DNA of 35,792 nucleotides from JBOFEH01 sp051650265 (GTDB lineage Bacteria; Bacillota; Clostridia; Lachnospirales; Cellulosilyticaceae): NCBI GenBank assembly GCA_051650265.1, contig JBOFIR010000166.1, forward strand, positions 1-35,792, given 5' to 3'. Below the pieces are notes generated by a model. That model did no database searches and was not told where the DNA came from. It saw only the letters and a list, made by a program, of their open reading frames with translations. The translations under genes and the position numbers were made by a program. Of the stretch, positions 7,465 to 16,157 are shown piece by piece. The stretch's first letter is position 1, and the number at the start of each line of letters is the position of its first letter.

Positions 7465-10400
7465 ATGATAAATAATAAAATTGATCAAGTGACAAACCTC
7501 TATCGCTTCTTGAAAGCATACCATGGTATGAAGAGTCCTGTGGTGGTGCATCAGAGTGAAAGAGAATGGCTAGAAGTATTGAATGAATGGCCAAAGCATC
7601 CCTGTGTTCAAGAACAATGGGGGCAGCAGGAAATCGGAAAACCCATCTGTATCATCAAAAAACCAACTGAGCAGATGCTTCAAAAGGGAGATGCGTCTAG
7701 GCAAGTTGAAGCAATTTACAACAGTCTTTACCAACTTTACACACGCCTCAACAAAGAGCCCGAACTCATCGAACTGGTCTATGGAAGTGGACAGGTAAAT
7801 GTGGGTGGGGAGGAATCTATTGACCATCCTTTACTATTACAAGTGGTTTCTCTTATATTTGATCCAAAGATCGAAGCCTTTGCTCTAGTATTAACAGATA
7901 AAGAGCCTGAATTGTATCATATGTTATTAGGGCGTGGTTTGGGGCTTTCTGATGAAGAGGCAATAGAGTGGATTAAGCTGTTTCAAAGTCAGCCAATAAG
8001 CCCACTTAACAAAGAACAAGTGAAAAGTTTTTGTCTTAAACTGCAAGAAGCGGTGGGTGAGGGATCTCCCAGTGCGCTTGATGGACAATATACAACACTT
8101 TTTTTGAGGAAAAAACAGTTAGGATTTCATGGGGCAATTGAGGGCATCATAGAAGACCTCCAAAAAAGAAAGCAAGTACCACCTTTTATTGCAGACTTAG
8201 TTGGACAGGGCGATCAAGTCCGTAAAAATCAAACCTCCAAAGAAACAATGAAACGTCTTGCATTGGATGTTAATGGCATAGATCAAAAAATTTTATTCAC
8301 AAAACCTGCGAATAAAGAGCAACTGTTGGTGGCCAAGCATCTTGAAAGGAATGAGGCAGTGCTTGTTCAAGGTCCTCCTGGAACAGGAAAAACCCATACC
8401 ATTGCCAATATGATCGGACATCTCTTAGCAGATGGTAAACGTGTTTTGGTCACCAGCTATAGTGAGAAAGCATTATCTGTAGTCAAAGAGCAGGTGATCC
8501 CAGAGTTGCAGGGACTTTGTGTAAGTCTGACCAAAGATGCACAAAGCAGGGAATCGCTTGAACGTACTTTAGAGGAGATTCATAATACAAGGGCTACGCT
8601 TGAGCGAAGTGAGCTGGCAAGACGTGTAGCATTTCATGAGAAAAATAGAGAAACCTGTATTAGGAATCTAGAAAAACTGAGTAATGAGATGAAAAACTAT
8701 AAACTCATTGAATATACGCCTATTAGAGTAGCCGGTAAAACATATAAACCCCTTGAGGCGGCGGAGTATATCTATGAAAAACGTGGGGTATGTGAGTGGC
8801 TACCAGGTCCTGTGAAACAAGGTGTTTCATTACCGCTTGAACCAAGTCAGATTCAAGAGCTTTACCACATCAAACAAAGCATTACACAGGAAGAGTGCCA
8901 AGTGTGTGAATTAGAGGTGGACATGGACCAAGTGCTCACACCTGATCAATTACAGCGTGCGCGTGATACTGAAGAGAAATTCTCTCAGCAAGATACGCCG
9001 AAGTGGCTTACTTATTTTGAGGAAGACCCGACGCGCTATGAAGCGCAAAGCCTCAAATCACTGATAGGCGAACTTAAAATGATTAGTGGCCAGTTACATC
9101 TCGAAGCGCCATGGTGTGTTACAGCGCTCGAAGCAGGCCGTGATGCAAAAACAAAAGAGCAGTGGTTGACATTAGCAGCACAAATTAACGAAGTCTATGA
9201 ATTTGGCCTCAAACATGCTGATGAACTAATGGCCTATGCACCAAGTCTTGGATTGCTTGATCCTAAGATGAATGCAGAAACACTCTGTGAGCAACTTATT
9301 CAAAAGATACAAGGAAGTGGGAAAGTTTCAAAAGTGTTACTTTTACTCAATCCTCAAATGAAAGCACTCATTCAAGCGAGTCGTGTAAATGGTAAACAAC
9401 CAGAAACATTAGATGAGTTTCGCGCACTAGGACACTATGTTACCTTGAGAGAAAAGCGTGCAGCACTTAAGGTAAGGTGGGAACGACAGATGGTACCTGC
9501 AGGTGCACCAGAGCTAAGTAAAGCAGATGAAGCTTTAGAGGTTGTTTGTCAAAAATATGGTGAGGCAATTCTTAAATACTTGGAGTGGTATCCTAAAAAA
9601 TGGCTATCGGTTGAAAAACAACTTCGAAGTTATGGTGTTGATGTGGAGGATTTAGTTGCGCAACAAGATTTTACAAAACTAACATATGGTAAAGTTCAGT
9701 ACATTTATGATATTGTGATTAAAGAAATTCTAGAAGTGATGAACTACCGTTTGATGCAGTGTGAAAAGCGTGAGGCTAATATGGCTAAAGAGCAGTTTGA
9801 AACTTATCTTAATCGTCTTGAAGGCGTGCATAGTAATCAGATGATCAAAAACCTGTGTCAAGCGATCAAGGACAAGGATGTTGTGTCCTATAAAAAGGCT
9901 TATAGTGCATTCAAAGAGGCAAAAGCGAAGGTTAAATTACTAACACGCAAGACAGAGCTGATTGAGAAACTTTCTTTTGCTGCATTAGGGTGGTCGATAC
10001 AGCTTGCTGCTTTAAAGGAAGTGGATGAGCAGGTTGATATCCCTCATAATATAGAGGAAGCATGGTTGTGGCGTCAGCTTGAAGAGGCATTGTCAAAACG
10101 TCATGAGAGAAGTGCCAAAATTATTGGAGAAGAGATTAAAGAAGCACAGAAGCGTCTGAGCTATCATACAAAGCAGCTTGTATGTGACAAAGCTTGGTTA
10201 CATAAACTGGTGGATTTTGATGCCAATCGTACAGAGATTCAAGCCATTGAAGGTTGGAAACAACTCATTCTCAAGATGGGTGCTGGGAAAGGTAAGCAAG
10301 CAGAACTTCTCAAAAAGGAAGCGCGTAAGTTGATGTCAAAATGTCAGAAGGCGATTCCTGTATGGGTAATGCCACTAGATAAAGTAGCCGATCACTTTGA

Positions 10401-11601
10401 TCCAAGGGAAAATAAGTTTGATGTAGTGATTATCGATGAAGCAAGTCAAGCAGATGTGACAGCCCTCATTGCACTGTATCTAGGTAAACAGGTGCTGATT
10501 GTAGGTGATGATGAACAGGTAAGTCCATTGGCTGTTGGAGAAAATACAGAGGAGATCCAGCGTTTAATCAAAACGTATCTTGAAGATATTCCAAACCATT
10601 ATCTCTATTCAGGGCGGTTTTCAATCTATGATCTCGCACAGCTAGCAGGTTATCAACCGGTTAGACTGAAAGAACATTTTAGATGTGTACCAGAGCTCAT
10701 TGGATATAGTAACCAGCTTGCCTATAAGGGTCAGATTGAACCATTACGCGAACCAGGGAAAATACTGACACCAAGTTTGGTAACATGTTATCTTCCTGAA
10801 GGGAAGGAAGATGGGCAAATCAATGTGATAGAAGCCCAGACCATAGTGATGCGTCTTCTCGAATGTCTTAAGGATGAAGCATATACCAACAAAACATTTG
10901 GTGTGATTAGCCTTAAAGGAGAGAAGCAGGCCGCCTATATTGATAGTCTGCTCCAAAAGGAAATGACAGTAGGTGCTTATGAGCAACGCAAGATCTTGTG
11001 TGGTGGGCCTGCACACTTCCAAGGCGATGAACGTGATGTAATCTTTATATCTATGGTAGATGCTAAAACAGATCAAGAAACACTACGTCTTATGACATAT
11101 GGATCGGATAACCTCTATAAAAAACGCTACAATGTTGCGATGAGTCGTGGACGCGATCAAGTCTTTATCATGCATTCATTTGATCCTGAAGTGGATTTGA
11201 AGGAAGAAGACCTTAGGCGAGAGCTCTTTGGGTATTGCGTAAATTATGGTAAAGAACAGCAGAGTCAGCAAAGTTATTTCGAGGAACCCCTTCAGCCTTT
11301 TGAAGAGATGCTCAAAGCAGAACTTGTAGCACACGGTTTCAGAGTAAGGAGTCATAAGCCATCAGGACAACGTTTGATTGGCTTAGTCGTGGAAGGTGAA
11401 AAGAAAGATGTAAGACTTGTGTGTGAAAGTGAAAAGTATCAGGAAGGGACAGACCTTGAAGCTGAGATAAATAACTTGGCTGTACTCGAACGCATAGGAT
11501 GGGAGATTATCTATCAGAGTGCTTCACGTTTTTATCAAGATCCAAAGGTTGAACTTGTACAACTTATAGCAGAAATAGAAAAACTGACAGCAGTTAGTTA
11601 A
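7465..11601 (+). CDS. Large SF1 (DNA2/UPF1-like) helicase with degenerate Vsr/MTES-type nuclease domain
   Basis: A 1378-residue superfamily 1 helicase. Residues 1-270 form an unidentified N-terminal domain. The ATPase core shows Walker A GPPGTGKT (303-310), Walker B DEASQAD (from Asp991), VGDDEQVSP, the UPF1-like LKEHFRCVPELI, GDERDVIFISMVD and the arginine-finger motif NVAMSRGRDQ. About 680 residues, rich in predicted coiled coil, separate Walker A from Walker B. The last about 95 residues match the layout of the Vsr/MTES_1575-like PD-(D/E)XK domain often fused to such helicases (RLIGLVVEG, VCESEKYQ, VLERIGWEI, FYQDP). At the positions where I expect catalytic Asp, Glu and Asp, it has Gly1306, Val1319 and Glu1321, so nuclease activity is doubtful. 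The ATG has GAGAGAGG upstream. The gene stands alone between a terminator and a riboswitch. Related proteins are suspected in phage defence or repair; neither is shown here. Confidence 0.88.
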   Translation: MINNKIDQVTNLYRFLKAYHGMKSPVVVHQSEREWLEVLNEWPKHPCVQEQWGQQEIGKPICIIKKPTEQMLQKGDASRQVEAIYNSLYQLYTRLNKEPELIELVYGSGQVNVGGEESIDHPLLLQVVSLIFDPKIEAFALVLTDKEPELYHMLLGRGLGLSDEEAIEWIKLFQSQPISPLNKEQVKSFCLKLQEAVGEGSPSALDGQYTTLFLRKKQLGFHGAIEGIIEDLQKRKQVPPFIADLVGQGDQVRKNQTSKETMKRLALDVNGIDQKILFTKPANKEQLLVAKHLERNEAVLVQGPPGTGKTHTIANMIGHLLADGKRVLVTSYSEKALSVVKEQVIPELQGLCVSLTKDAQSRESLERTLEEIHNTRATLERSELARRVAFHEKNRETCIRNLEKLSNEMKNYKLIEYTPIRVAGKTYKPLEAAEYIYEKRGVCEWLPGPVKQGVSLPLEPSQIQELYHIKQSITQEECQVCELEVDMDQVLTPDQLQRARDTEEKFSQQDTPKWLTYFEEDPTRYEAQSLKSLIGELKMISGQLHLEAPWCVTALEAGRDAKTKEQWLTLAAQINEVYEFGLKHADELMAYAPSLGLLDPKMNAETLCEQLIQKIQGSGKVSKVLLLLNPQMKALIQASRVNGKQPETLDEFRALGHYVTLREKRAALKVRWERQMVPAGAPELSKADEALEVVCQKYGEAILKYLEWYPKKWLSVEKQLRSYGVDVEDLVAQQDFTKLTYGKVQYIYDIVIKEILEVMNYRLMQCEKREANMAKEQFETYLNRLEGVHSNQMIKNLCQAIKDKDVVSYKKAYSAFKEAKAKVKLLTRKTELIEKLSFAALGWSIQLAALKEVDEQVDIPHNIEEAWLWRQLEEALSKRHERSAKIIGEEIKEAQKRLSYHTKQLVCDKAWLHKLVDFDANRTEIQAIEGWKQLILKMGAGKGKQAELLKKEARKLMSKCQKAIPVWVMPLDKVADHFDPRENKFDVVIIDEASQADVTALIALYLGKQVLIVGDDEQVSPLAVGENTEEIQRLIKTYLEDIPNHYLYSGRFSIYDLAQLAGYQPVRLKEHFRCVPELIGYSNQLAYKGQIEPLREPGKILTPSLVTCYLPEGKEDGQINVIEAQTIVMRLLECLKDEAYTNKTFGVISLKGEKQAAYIDSLLQKEMTVGAYEQRKILCGGPAHFQGDERDVIFISMVDAKTDQETLRLMTYGSDNLYKKRYNVAMSRGRDQVFIMHSFDPEVDLKEEDLRRELFGYCVNYGKEQQSQQSYFEEPLQPFEEMLKAELVAHGFRVRSHKPSGQRLIGLVVEGEKKDVRLVCESEKYQEGTDLEAEINNLAVLERIGWEIIYQSASRFYQDPKVELVQLIAEIEKLTAVS

Positions 11602-11654
11602 GTTCAATAAAGTATAAAATCAAATGATTTATAAAAATTTTAAGCAGTATGTAA

Positions 11655-11682
11655 TTGACAAAATGAGATAAAAATATATAAT
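11655..11682 (+). promoter_or_regulatory. Promoter of the thiamine precursor uptake operon
   Basis: TTGACA (11655-11660), a 16-base spacer and TATAAT (11677-11682) are both perfect consensus hexamers. Transcription would begin about 11689, just at the 5' base of the TPP aptamer. Confidence 0.85.
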
Positions 11683-11689
11683 AAAAAGA

Positions 11690-11795
11690 AGAAATGACGG
11701 GGTGCTAAATCCAAATTTGGCTGAGAGAGAATGAAAGGGCATTCTTAACCCATAATACCTGATCCAGGTAATGCTGGCGTAGGAATCTTATTTCA
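11690..11795 (+). promoter_or_regulatory. TPP riboswitch (THI element)
   Basis: The conserved aptamer parts occur in order: GGGGTGC (11699-11705), GGCTGAGAG (11719-11727), a variable stem with AACCC (11747-11751), ACCTGATCCAGGTAATGC (11757-11774) and GGCGTAGGAA (11776-11785). GAAAT (11691-11695) can pair with ATTTC near 11790-11794 to close P1. It binds thiamine pyrophosphate and, with the terminator at 11897, should stop transcription of the uptake operon when TPP is plentiful. The functional assignment of the genes downstream agrees with this. Confidence 0.96.
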
Positions 11796-11812
11796 TAAAA
11801 AATCGTAAACCA

Positions 11813-11862
11813 CTAGAACGCAACGTCGATGTGCCGAATCTAGGCATAAAGATGTTATAGCG
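11813..11862 (+). other. Structured leader segment between TPP aptamer and terminator
   Basis: About 100 bases separate the aptamer from the terminator, more than is needed. Within them a nested hairpin can be drawn: CGC and AACGTC (11819-11827) with GATGTT and GCG (11851-11862), and TGCC (11832-11835) with GGCA (11843-11846). CTAGA (11813-11817) can instead pair with TCTAG (11839-11843), which excludes the inner helix. It may be part of the expression platform or a second regulatory fold; I do not recognise it as a known class. Confidence 0.45.
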
Positions 11863-11896
11863 TATAGAGGAATATAACTTTTAAAATGATGAGACC

Positions 11897-11927
11897 AAAA
11901 ATGCACAGCTATGCTGTGCATTTTTTT
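11897..11927 (+). terminator. Riboswitch-controlled terminator
   Basis: AAAAATGCACAGC (11897-11909), a TAT loop and its complement (from 11913) running into seven T residues form a strong intrinsic terminator, about 60 bases before the first structural gene. Its place after the TPP aptamer identifies it as the regulated stop. Confidence 0.9.
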
Positions 11928-11989
11928 ATATCCTGCAAAGTGAACCAATGAGATCAGCGAGTCAAAAACAATTAAAAGGAGTGAGTAAA

Positions 11990-12292
11990 ATGGAAAAATT
12001 TAATGCAAGTCTAGCAATTCAGGTGTTACCAGCAGTAGAAGGTGAGGAAGTCATTCGTGTAGTGGATGAGGTGATTGCTTATATCAAGTCAACAGGGCTC
12101 AATACTTTTGTAGGGCCGTTTGAAACAACCATAGAGGGTGACTTGGATGAGCTGATGGCTATTGCAACAGCATGCCAAAAAATCTGTATTCGTGCAGGGG
12201 CACCAAGTGTGATGAGTTACATGAAAGTAGCTTATAATCCAAATGCGGGGGTATGGTCTATTGATAAGAAAGTTACAAAACATCACCAATAA
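11990..12292 (+). CDS. YkoF/MTH1187-like thiamine-binding protein
   Basis: A 100-residue protein of the Thiamine_BP (YkoF/MTH1187) family, small cytoplasmic ferredoxin-like folds that bind thiamine or its pyrimidine part (HMP). Typical features are NASLAIQVLP at the N-terminus, VDEVIAYIKSTGL, the GPFETTIEGDLDELM segment and a C-terminal SVMSYMKVAYNP. The start is the ATG at 11990 with AAAGGAGTGAG upstream; an in-frame ATG at 11948 has no ribosome site and lies close to the terminator. It is the first gene behind the TPP riboswitch and overlaps thiX, so it probably acts with the transporter, perhaps as an intracellular acceptor. The family fit is good; the exact ligand is inferred. Confidence 0.9.
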   Translation: MEKFNASLAIQVLPAVEGEEVIRVVDEVIAYIKSTGLNTFVGPFETTIEGDLDELMAIATACQKICIRAGAPSVMSYMKVAYNPNAGVWSIDKKVTKHHQ

Positions 12293-13052
12293 GCTCTACG
12301 CAGGTGGTCTGATTGTAGCACTTATTATCTTTTGGCAGTTATTATGTAGCTTTGAAGTTGTGCCGGCCTATATGTTACCTTCACCAGTACAAGTGATTAA
12401 GGCTTTTATGAGTGAGTTTCCTCTACTCATGTCCCACCTGCTTATTTCTTTAGGTGAAGCAAGTCTGGGGTTAGGAATCAGTATAGCTGTGGCATTTGTA
12501 TTGGCTATTATGATGGATCATTATCAAGGCTTATATCAAACAGTCTATCCTTTGCTTATTATCTCTCAGACTATTCCTGTTATTGCGATTGCACCACTTT
12601 TAGTACTATGGATGGGATATGGGATGGCGCCCAAAGTGATGGTGATTTTTTTGGTCTGTTTCTTTCCACTTACAATTGGTCTTTTAGACGGATTTAAAGG
12701 TGCTGATGAAGATGCTATGAGACTCTTAAGATCTATGGGTGCTAATAGGAGACAAGTCTTTTTACATATCAAATACCCTTGTGCCTTGCCACATTTTTTT
12801 GCAGGGCTGAAAGTGTCAGTGAGTTATGCAGTGATTGGGGCAGTGGTTGCAGAATGGCTTGGAGGCACAGCAGGGCTGGGTGTTTATATGACAAGGGTAA
12901 GAAAGTCCTATGCTTTTGATAAGATGTTTGCTGTGATTTTTTTGGTAAGTGTAGTAAGTTTGATGCTGATGAAAATTGTGAGCGTGTTAGAAAAGCGGCT
13001 GATGCCCTATCTTCAACACGCTTCACAGACACAAAAGAAAGGAATGAATTAA
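12243..13052 (+). CDS. thiX: ThiX, permease of HMP/thiamine precursor ABC transporter
   Basis: An integral membrane permease of the SsuC/TauC type, 269 residues with about six hydrophobic segments and a clear EAA loop (ADEDAMRLLRSMGANRRQVF followed by the conserved Pro-Ala-Leu-Pro-type stretch) that docks with the ATPase. In this operon it should move formylaminopyrimidine or HMP across the membrane. The open frame begins with an ATG inside the preceding gene (50-base overlap), without a good ribosome site; an in-frame TTG at 12261 has GGGGG nine bases upstream and is a plausible alternative. Either choice implies translational coupling. Its stop overlaps the thiY ATG in TAATG. Confidence 0.92.
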   Translation: MRGYGLLIRKLQNITNKLYAGGLIVALIIFWQLLCSFEVVPAYMLPSPVQVIKAFMSEFPLLMSHLLISLGEASLGLGISIAVAFVLAIMMDHYQGLYQTVYPLLIISQTIPVIAIAPLLVLWMGYGMAPKVMVIFLVCFFPLTIGLLDGFKGADEDAMRLLRSMGANRRQVFLHIKYPCALPHFFAGLKVSVSYAVIGAVVAEWLGGTAGLGVYMTRVRKSYAFDKMFAVIFLVSVVSLMLMKIVSVLEKRLMPYLQHASQTQKKGMN

Positions 13053-14029
13053 TGAAAAAGAAATTTTTAAAATACATAGCCCTTGGCGTAATGGTAATGA
13101 GCCTGGTAGGGTGTAGTAGCGCAAAAGGGGCAGATCAGATTACTGTTGTGTTGGACTGGGTGCCTAATACCAATCATACAGGCATGTATGTTGCACTTGA
13201 AAAAGGTTTTTATGAGGAGCAAGGACTACAGGTGGAGATTATGCAACCACCAGAAGGTGGAGCGTTATCTCTTGTTGCAGCAGGGAAAGCAGAGTTTGCT
13301 GTATCGTTCCAAGAGGAGATTGGACCGGCACTTACTGCTAAGAACCCATTGCCAGTTGTAGCAGTGGCAAGTATCATAGATCACAATGTATCGGGAATCT
13401 TATCGCTTAAGGAGAAGGGGATAGACACACCAAGAAAATTAGAGGGCGCGCGCTATGCTTCATGGGATACACCGTTTGAACGGGCCATTCTGACAGATAT
13501 TGTAGAAGGGGATGGCGGTGACTTTGAAAAGATAAACTTGATTCCTAATACAGTGACAGATGTGATCTCTGCGTTGCAAACGGACATTGATGCAGTATGG
13601 GTATACTATGGATGGGATGGTGTTGCAACAGAGCTTGCAGGGCTAGAGACAAATTACATACCATTTAGAGAAATCAATCCCATATTTGATTTTTATACAC
13701 CAGTACTTGCTACAAGTACGCAGTATTTAGAAGAGAAAGAAGTAGAAGCAAAGAAGTTCTTGGAGGCAACTGCAAAAGGGTATGAATATGCCATTCAAAA
13801 TCCAGTGGAAGCAGCTGAAATTTTGGTTAAGCATGCACCAGAGGTTGATCTTGAACTAGCAAAGGCAAGTCAACAATTTTTAGCTAACGAATATAAGGCG
13901 GAAAAGGCAAATTGGGGAACAATTGATGAGAAAAGATGGTCAGATTTCTATGAGTGGATGTATGAAGAAGGGCTCATCTTGGAAGAATTAGGTAATAGAG
14001 GCTTTACCAATGCCTACTTGCCGCAATAG
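13052..14029 (+). CDS. thiY: ThiY, HMP/thiamine precursor-binding lipoprotein
   Basis: A 325-residue extracellular binding protein of the NMT1/THI5-like family, which binds the pyrimidine precursor of thiamine (formylaminopyrimidine or HMP). It has a lipoprotein signal with lipobox LVGC (Cys at about residue 21) and so is anchored on the outer face of the membrane. The family hallmark VVLDWVPNTNHTGMYVALEKG follows directly, then PPEGGALSLVAAGKAEFAVS. AAAGGAATG-type spacing and a one-base overlap with thiX mark the start. The TPP riboswitch upstream and the thiXZ neighbours make the thiamine role much more likely than a sulfonate or other NMT1 substrate. Confidence 0.94.
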   Translation: MKKKFLKYIALGVMVMSLVGCSSAKGADQITVVLDWVPNTNHTGMYVALEKGFYEEQGLQVEIMQPPEGGALSLVAAGKAEFAVSFQEEIGPALTAKNPLPVVAVASIIDHNVSGILSLKEKGIDTPRKLEGARYASWDTPFERAILTDIVEGDGGDFEKINLIPNTVTDVISALQTDIDAVWVYYGWDGVATELAGLETNYIPFREINPIFDFYTPVLATSTQYLEEKEVEAKKFLEATAKGYEYAIQNPVEAAEILVKHAPEVDLELAKASQQFLANEYKAEKANWGTIDEKRWSDFYEWMYEEGLILEELGNRGFTNAYLPQ

Positions 14030-14037
14030 GTGAAGTG

Positions 14038-14793
14038 ATGAGCTATTTTGTAGCATCAGATATTGCTAAAAGTTATGATGGAAGGGAGATTATCAAAGAG
14101 ATCTCACTTGAAGTCCAAAAAGGGGAACTTGTTTCATTACTTGGTGTAAGTGGTATAGGAAAGACCACATTATTCAATGTGTTATCAGGCCTCGAGAAAC
14201 CTGATTCAGGAGAAGTATACTTGGATGAAGAGGAAATTACGGGATGTACGGGGATTGCAAGCTATATGCAACAAAAGGATCTACTACTTCCGTATAAAAG
14301 GGTGATTGATAATATAGCCTTACCATTGGTGATCAAAGGAATGAAAAAAAAAGAAGCAAGGCAGGAGGTATGTAGGTATTTAAAACAGTTTGGATTAGAG
14401 CATGTAGGGGAACATTATCCAACGCAACTTTCAGGGGGCATGAGGCAGCGTGCTGCACTACTTCGAAGTTATCTGTTTAGCAGTAAGCTGATGCTCCTTG
14501 ATGAACCTTTTAGTGCACTTGATGCCATTACAAAACATCATATTCATGATTGGTATTTGGATACGATGAAAGAGATGGGAACAACTACACTGCTAATTAC
14601 TCATGATATCGATGAGGCGATCCTTCTCTCAGATCGCATTTATGTGATGGCAGGTAACCCTGGAACGATTACCCATGTTTTTGAGATTAAAGGGAATAAG
14701 ACACCTCAAGGGAAATGTGTTAAAACCAATGACTTCACCACATCCGAAGTATTCATTGCTTATAAGAAAGCACTTTTAACAGCCATTGAATAG
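14038..14793 (+). CDS. thiZ: ThiZ, ATPase of HMP/thiamine precursor ABC transporter
   Basis: The ATP-binding subunit of the thiXYZ importer, about 251 residues, cytoplasmic. It has Walker A GVSGIGKTT, a Q-loop with YMQQKD, the signature LSGGMRQR, Walker B LMLLDEPFSALD and the switch His in LLITHDIDEA. This order is that of the SsuB/TauB nitrate/sulfonate subgroup to which ThiZ belongs. AGGTGA at 14028-14033 sits four bases before the ATG at 14038; a GTG at 14035 is almost touching that site and is less likely. It is the last gene of the riboswitch operon and is followed by a terminator. Confidence 0.94.
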   Translation: MSYFVASDIAKSYDGREIIKEISLEVQKGELVSLLGVSGIGKTTLFNVLSGLEKPDSGEVYLDEEEITGCTGIASYMQQKDLLLPYKRVIDNIALPLVIKGMKKKEARQEVCRYLKQFGLEHVGEHYPTQLSGGMRQRAALLRSYLFSSKLMLLDEPFSALDAITKHHIHDWYLDTMKEMGTTTLLITHDIDEAILLSDRIYVMAGNPGTITHVFEIKGNKTPQGKCVKTNDFTTSEVFIAYKKALLTAIE

Positions 14794-14800
14794 TGGAGAC

Positions 14801-14854
14801 AATCATAAATCCTCGCTTGCAGAACATTATGCTAAGTGGGGATTTATGATTTTT
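14801..14854 (+). terminator. Terminator of the thiamine uptake operon
   Basis: AATCATAAATCC (14801-14812) pairs with GGATTTATGATT (about 14840-14851) across a loop of about 27 bases and is followed by T residues. It begins eight bases after the thiZ stop. Confidence 0.8.
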
Positions 14855-14976
14855 AAAATAAATAACTTAGAAACATTAATAGTAGTTAATATTAATTAAT
14901 TTTATGATATAATGTAAAAAATAAGACAACTAAGTTGAATCTAAAGGACAAATCATACATAAGGGATGTGAATCTT

Positions 14977-16122
14977 TTGAAACAAATTAAGTTTGGGATT
15001 ATTGGCTGTGGGGGGAGAATATCCTATCTTGCACGTATTTTAAGTGAATATGAAGGCGTGGCACTCAAAGGGGTATGGGATCCAAGTGTTGCGAATGCCA
15101 GAGATTTATTAACAAAAATAGAGGGTGAAAATATTTTATATGATTCTTATGAAGCGCTATTAGCTGACGAGGAGATCGCATGGGTAATGATTGGGTCACC
15201 CAATGCATTTCATGCGGAGCAAATTATCGATGCATTTCATGGGGGGAAACATGTTTTCTCAGAGAAACCTATTGCAATTACGATTGAAGAGTTAGCAAGG
15301 ATCAAAAGCGCTCAAGAAACTTCAAAAAAATTATTTGCAACAGGATTTACACTTCGTTATGCAACAATTTATCGTGAAGCCAAAAAAATTCTTGAAAGTA
15401 AGCTATTAGGTGATATTGTATCCGTTAATGGTTCGGAAAATATCTTGCCAGACCATGGAAGCTATATAATGAGCAACTGGAGAAGACTAAAGGAACTGTC
15501 AGGGCCACATATTCTTGAAAAATGTGTCCATGATCTTGACCTATTAAACTGGTTGATTGATTCTGTACCAACTCATATTAGTGCGTTTGGTGGTAATAGT
15601 ATGTTTATCCCTCAAAATAGTAGTATCTATGAAGCACATGAGGAGCAATTTAATTCATGGGGAACAGTAGGACCAGTTGAGAAGTATGAACAAGGTGATG
15701 ACAATCCATTTTTATCAAATAAAACGATTGAAGATCATGTCGTTGCCATTATGAAGTTTGCAAACAATGTGCATGTACAGTTCCAAGCAACAACTTGTAA
15801 TGCCATTCCTGAAAGGCGTCTTTATTTCTCTTGTACAGAAGGAACAATGATTATCGAGTTATATAGTGGTAAATTAGTGTATAAACGAATTGGAGATGAA
15901 GCGATCACAGAAGTAGATTTAGTTGGTGGTGGTCATGGGGATGGCGATTATTATATCGTCAAAGAACTTAAAGAGTCTATGCTAGAGGGAAAAGCACCTG
16001 TATGTAGTGGTGAAGAAGGCATTCGTAGTGCGATCGTAGGACTTGGAATCGAGCAGGCGCGCTTAGCAGGTACCGTGATTGATATGACACCTGTGTGGAA
16101 ACAGTTTGGGGTATTGGAATAG
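14977..16122 (+). CDS. Gfo/Idh/MocA family NAD(P)-dependent oxidoreductase
   Basis: A cytoplasmic dehydrogenase of the Gfo/Idh/MocA family, which oxidises or reduces sugars, inositols or related polyols with NAD(P). The N-terminal Rossmann fold shows FGIIGCGGR, then GSPNAFHAE and the conserved SEKP motif. The C-terminal domain has the EKCVHDLDLLNWL helix, with the catalytic-type Lys, His and Asp. The open frame reaches back to a TTG at 14935, but the family fold starts right after the TTG at 14977, which has AAGGGATG upstream; I prefer that start (382 codons with stop) without certainty, and GTG at 14968 is another option. A TATAAT at 14908-14913 may be its -10. The substrate is unknown; it may serve sugar metabolism, but it lies apart from the glycosidase genes. 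Confidence 0.88.
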   Translation: MKQIKFGIIGCGGRISYLARILSEYEGVALKGVWDPSVANARDLLTKIEGENILYDSYEALLADEEIAWVMIGSPNAFHAEQIIDAFHGGKHVFSEKPIAITIEELARIKSAQETSKKLFATGFTLRYATIYREAKKILESKLLGDIVSVNGSENILPDHGSYIMSNWRRLKELSGPHILEKCVHDLDLLNWLIDSVPTHISAFGGNSMFIPQNSSIYEAHEEQFNSWGTVGPVEKYEQGDDNPFLSNKTIEDHVVAIMKFANNVHVQFQATTCNAIPERRLYFSCTEGTMIIELYSGKLVYKRIGDEAITEVDLVGGGHGDGDYYIVKELKESMLEGKAPVCSGEEGIRSAIVGLGIEQARLAGTVIDMTPVWKQFGVLE

Positions 16123-16132
16123 GCGAACAAGA

Positions 16133-16157
16133 AAGGGGTGCGGCGCACTCCTTTTTT
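16133..16157 (+). terminator. Short terminator between dehydrogenase and AEC transporter
   Basis: AAGGGGTGC (16133-16141) pairs with GCACTCCTT (16144-16152), including one G-T pair, and runs into six T residues. It lies only 32 bases before the next start, so some read-through may feed the transporter gene. Confidence 0.7.
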
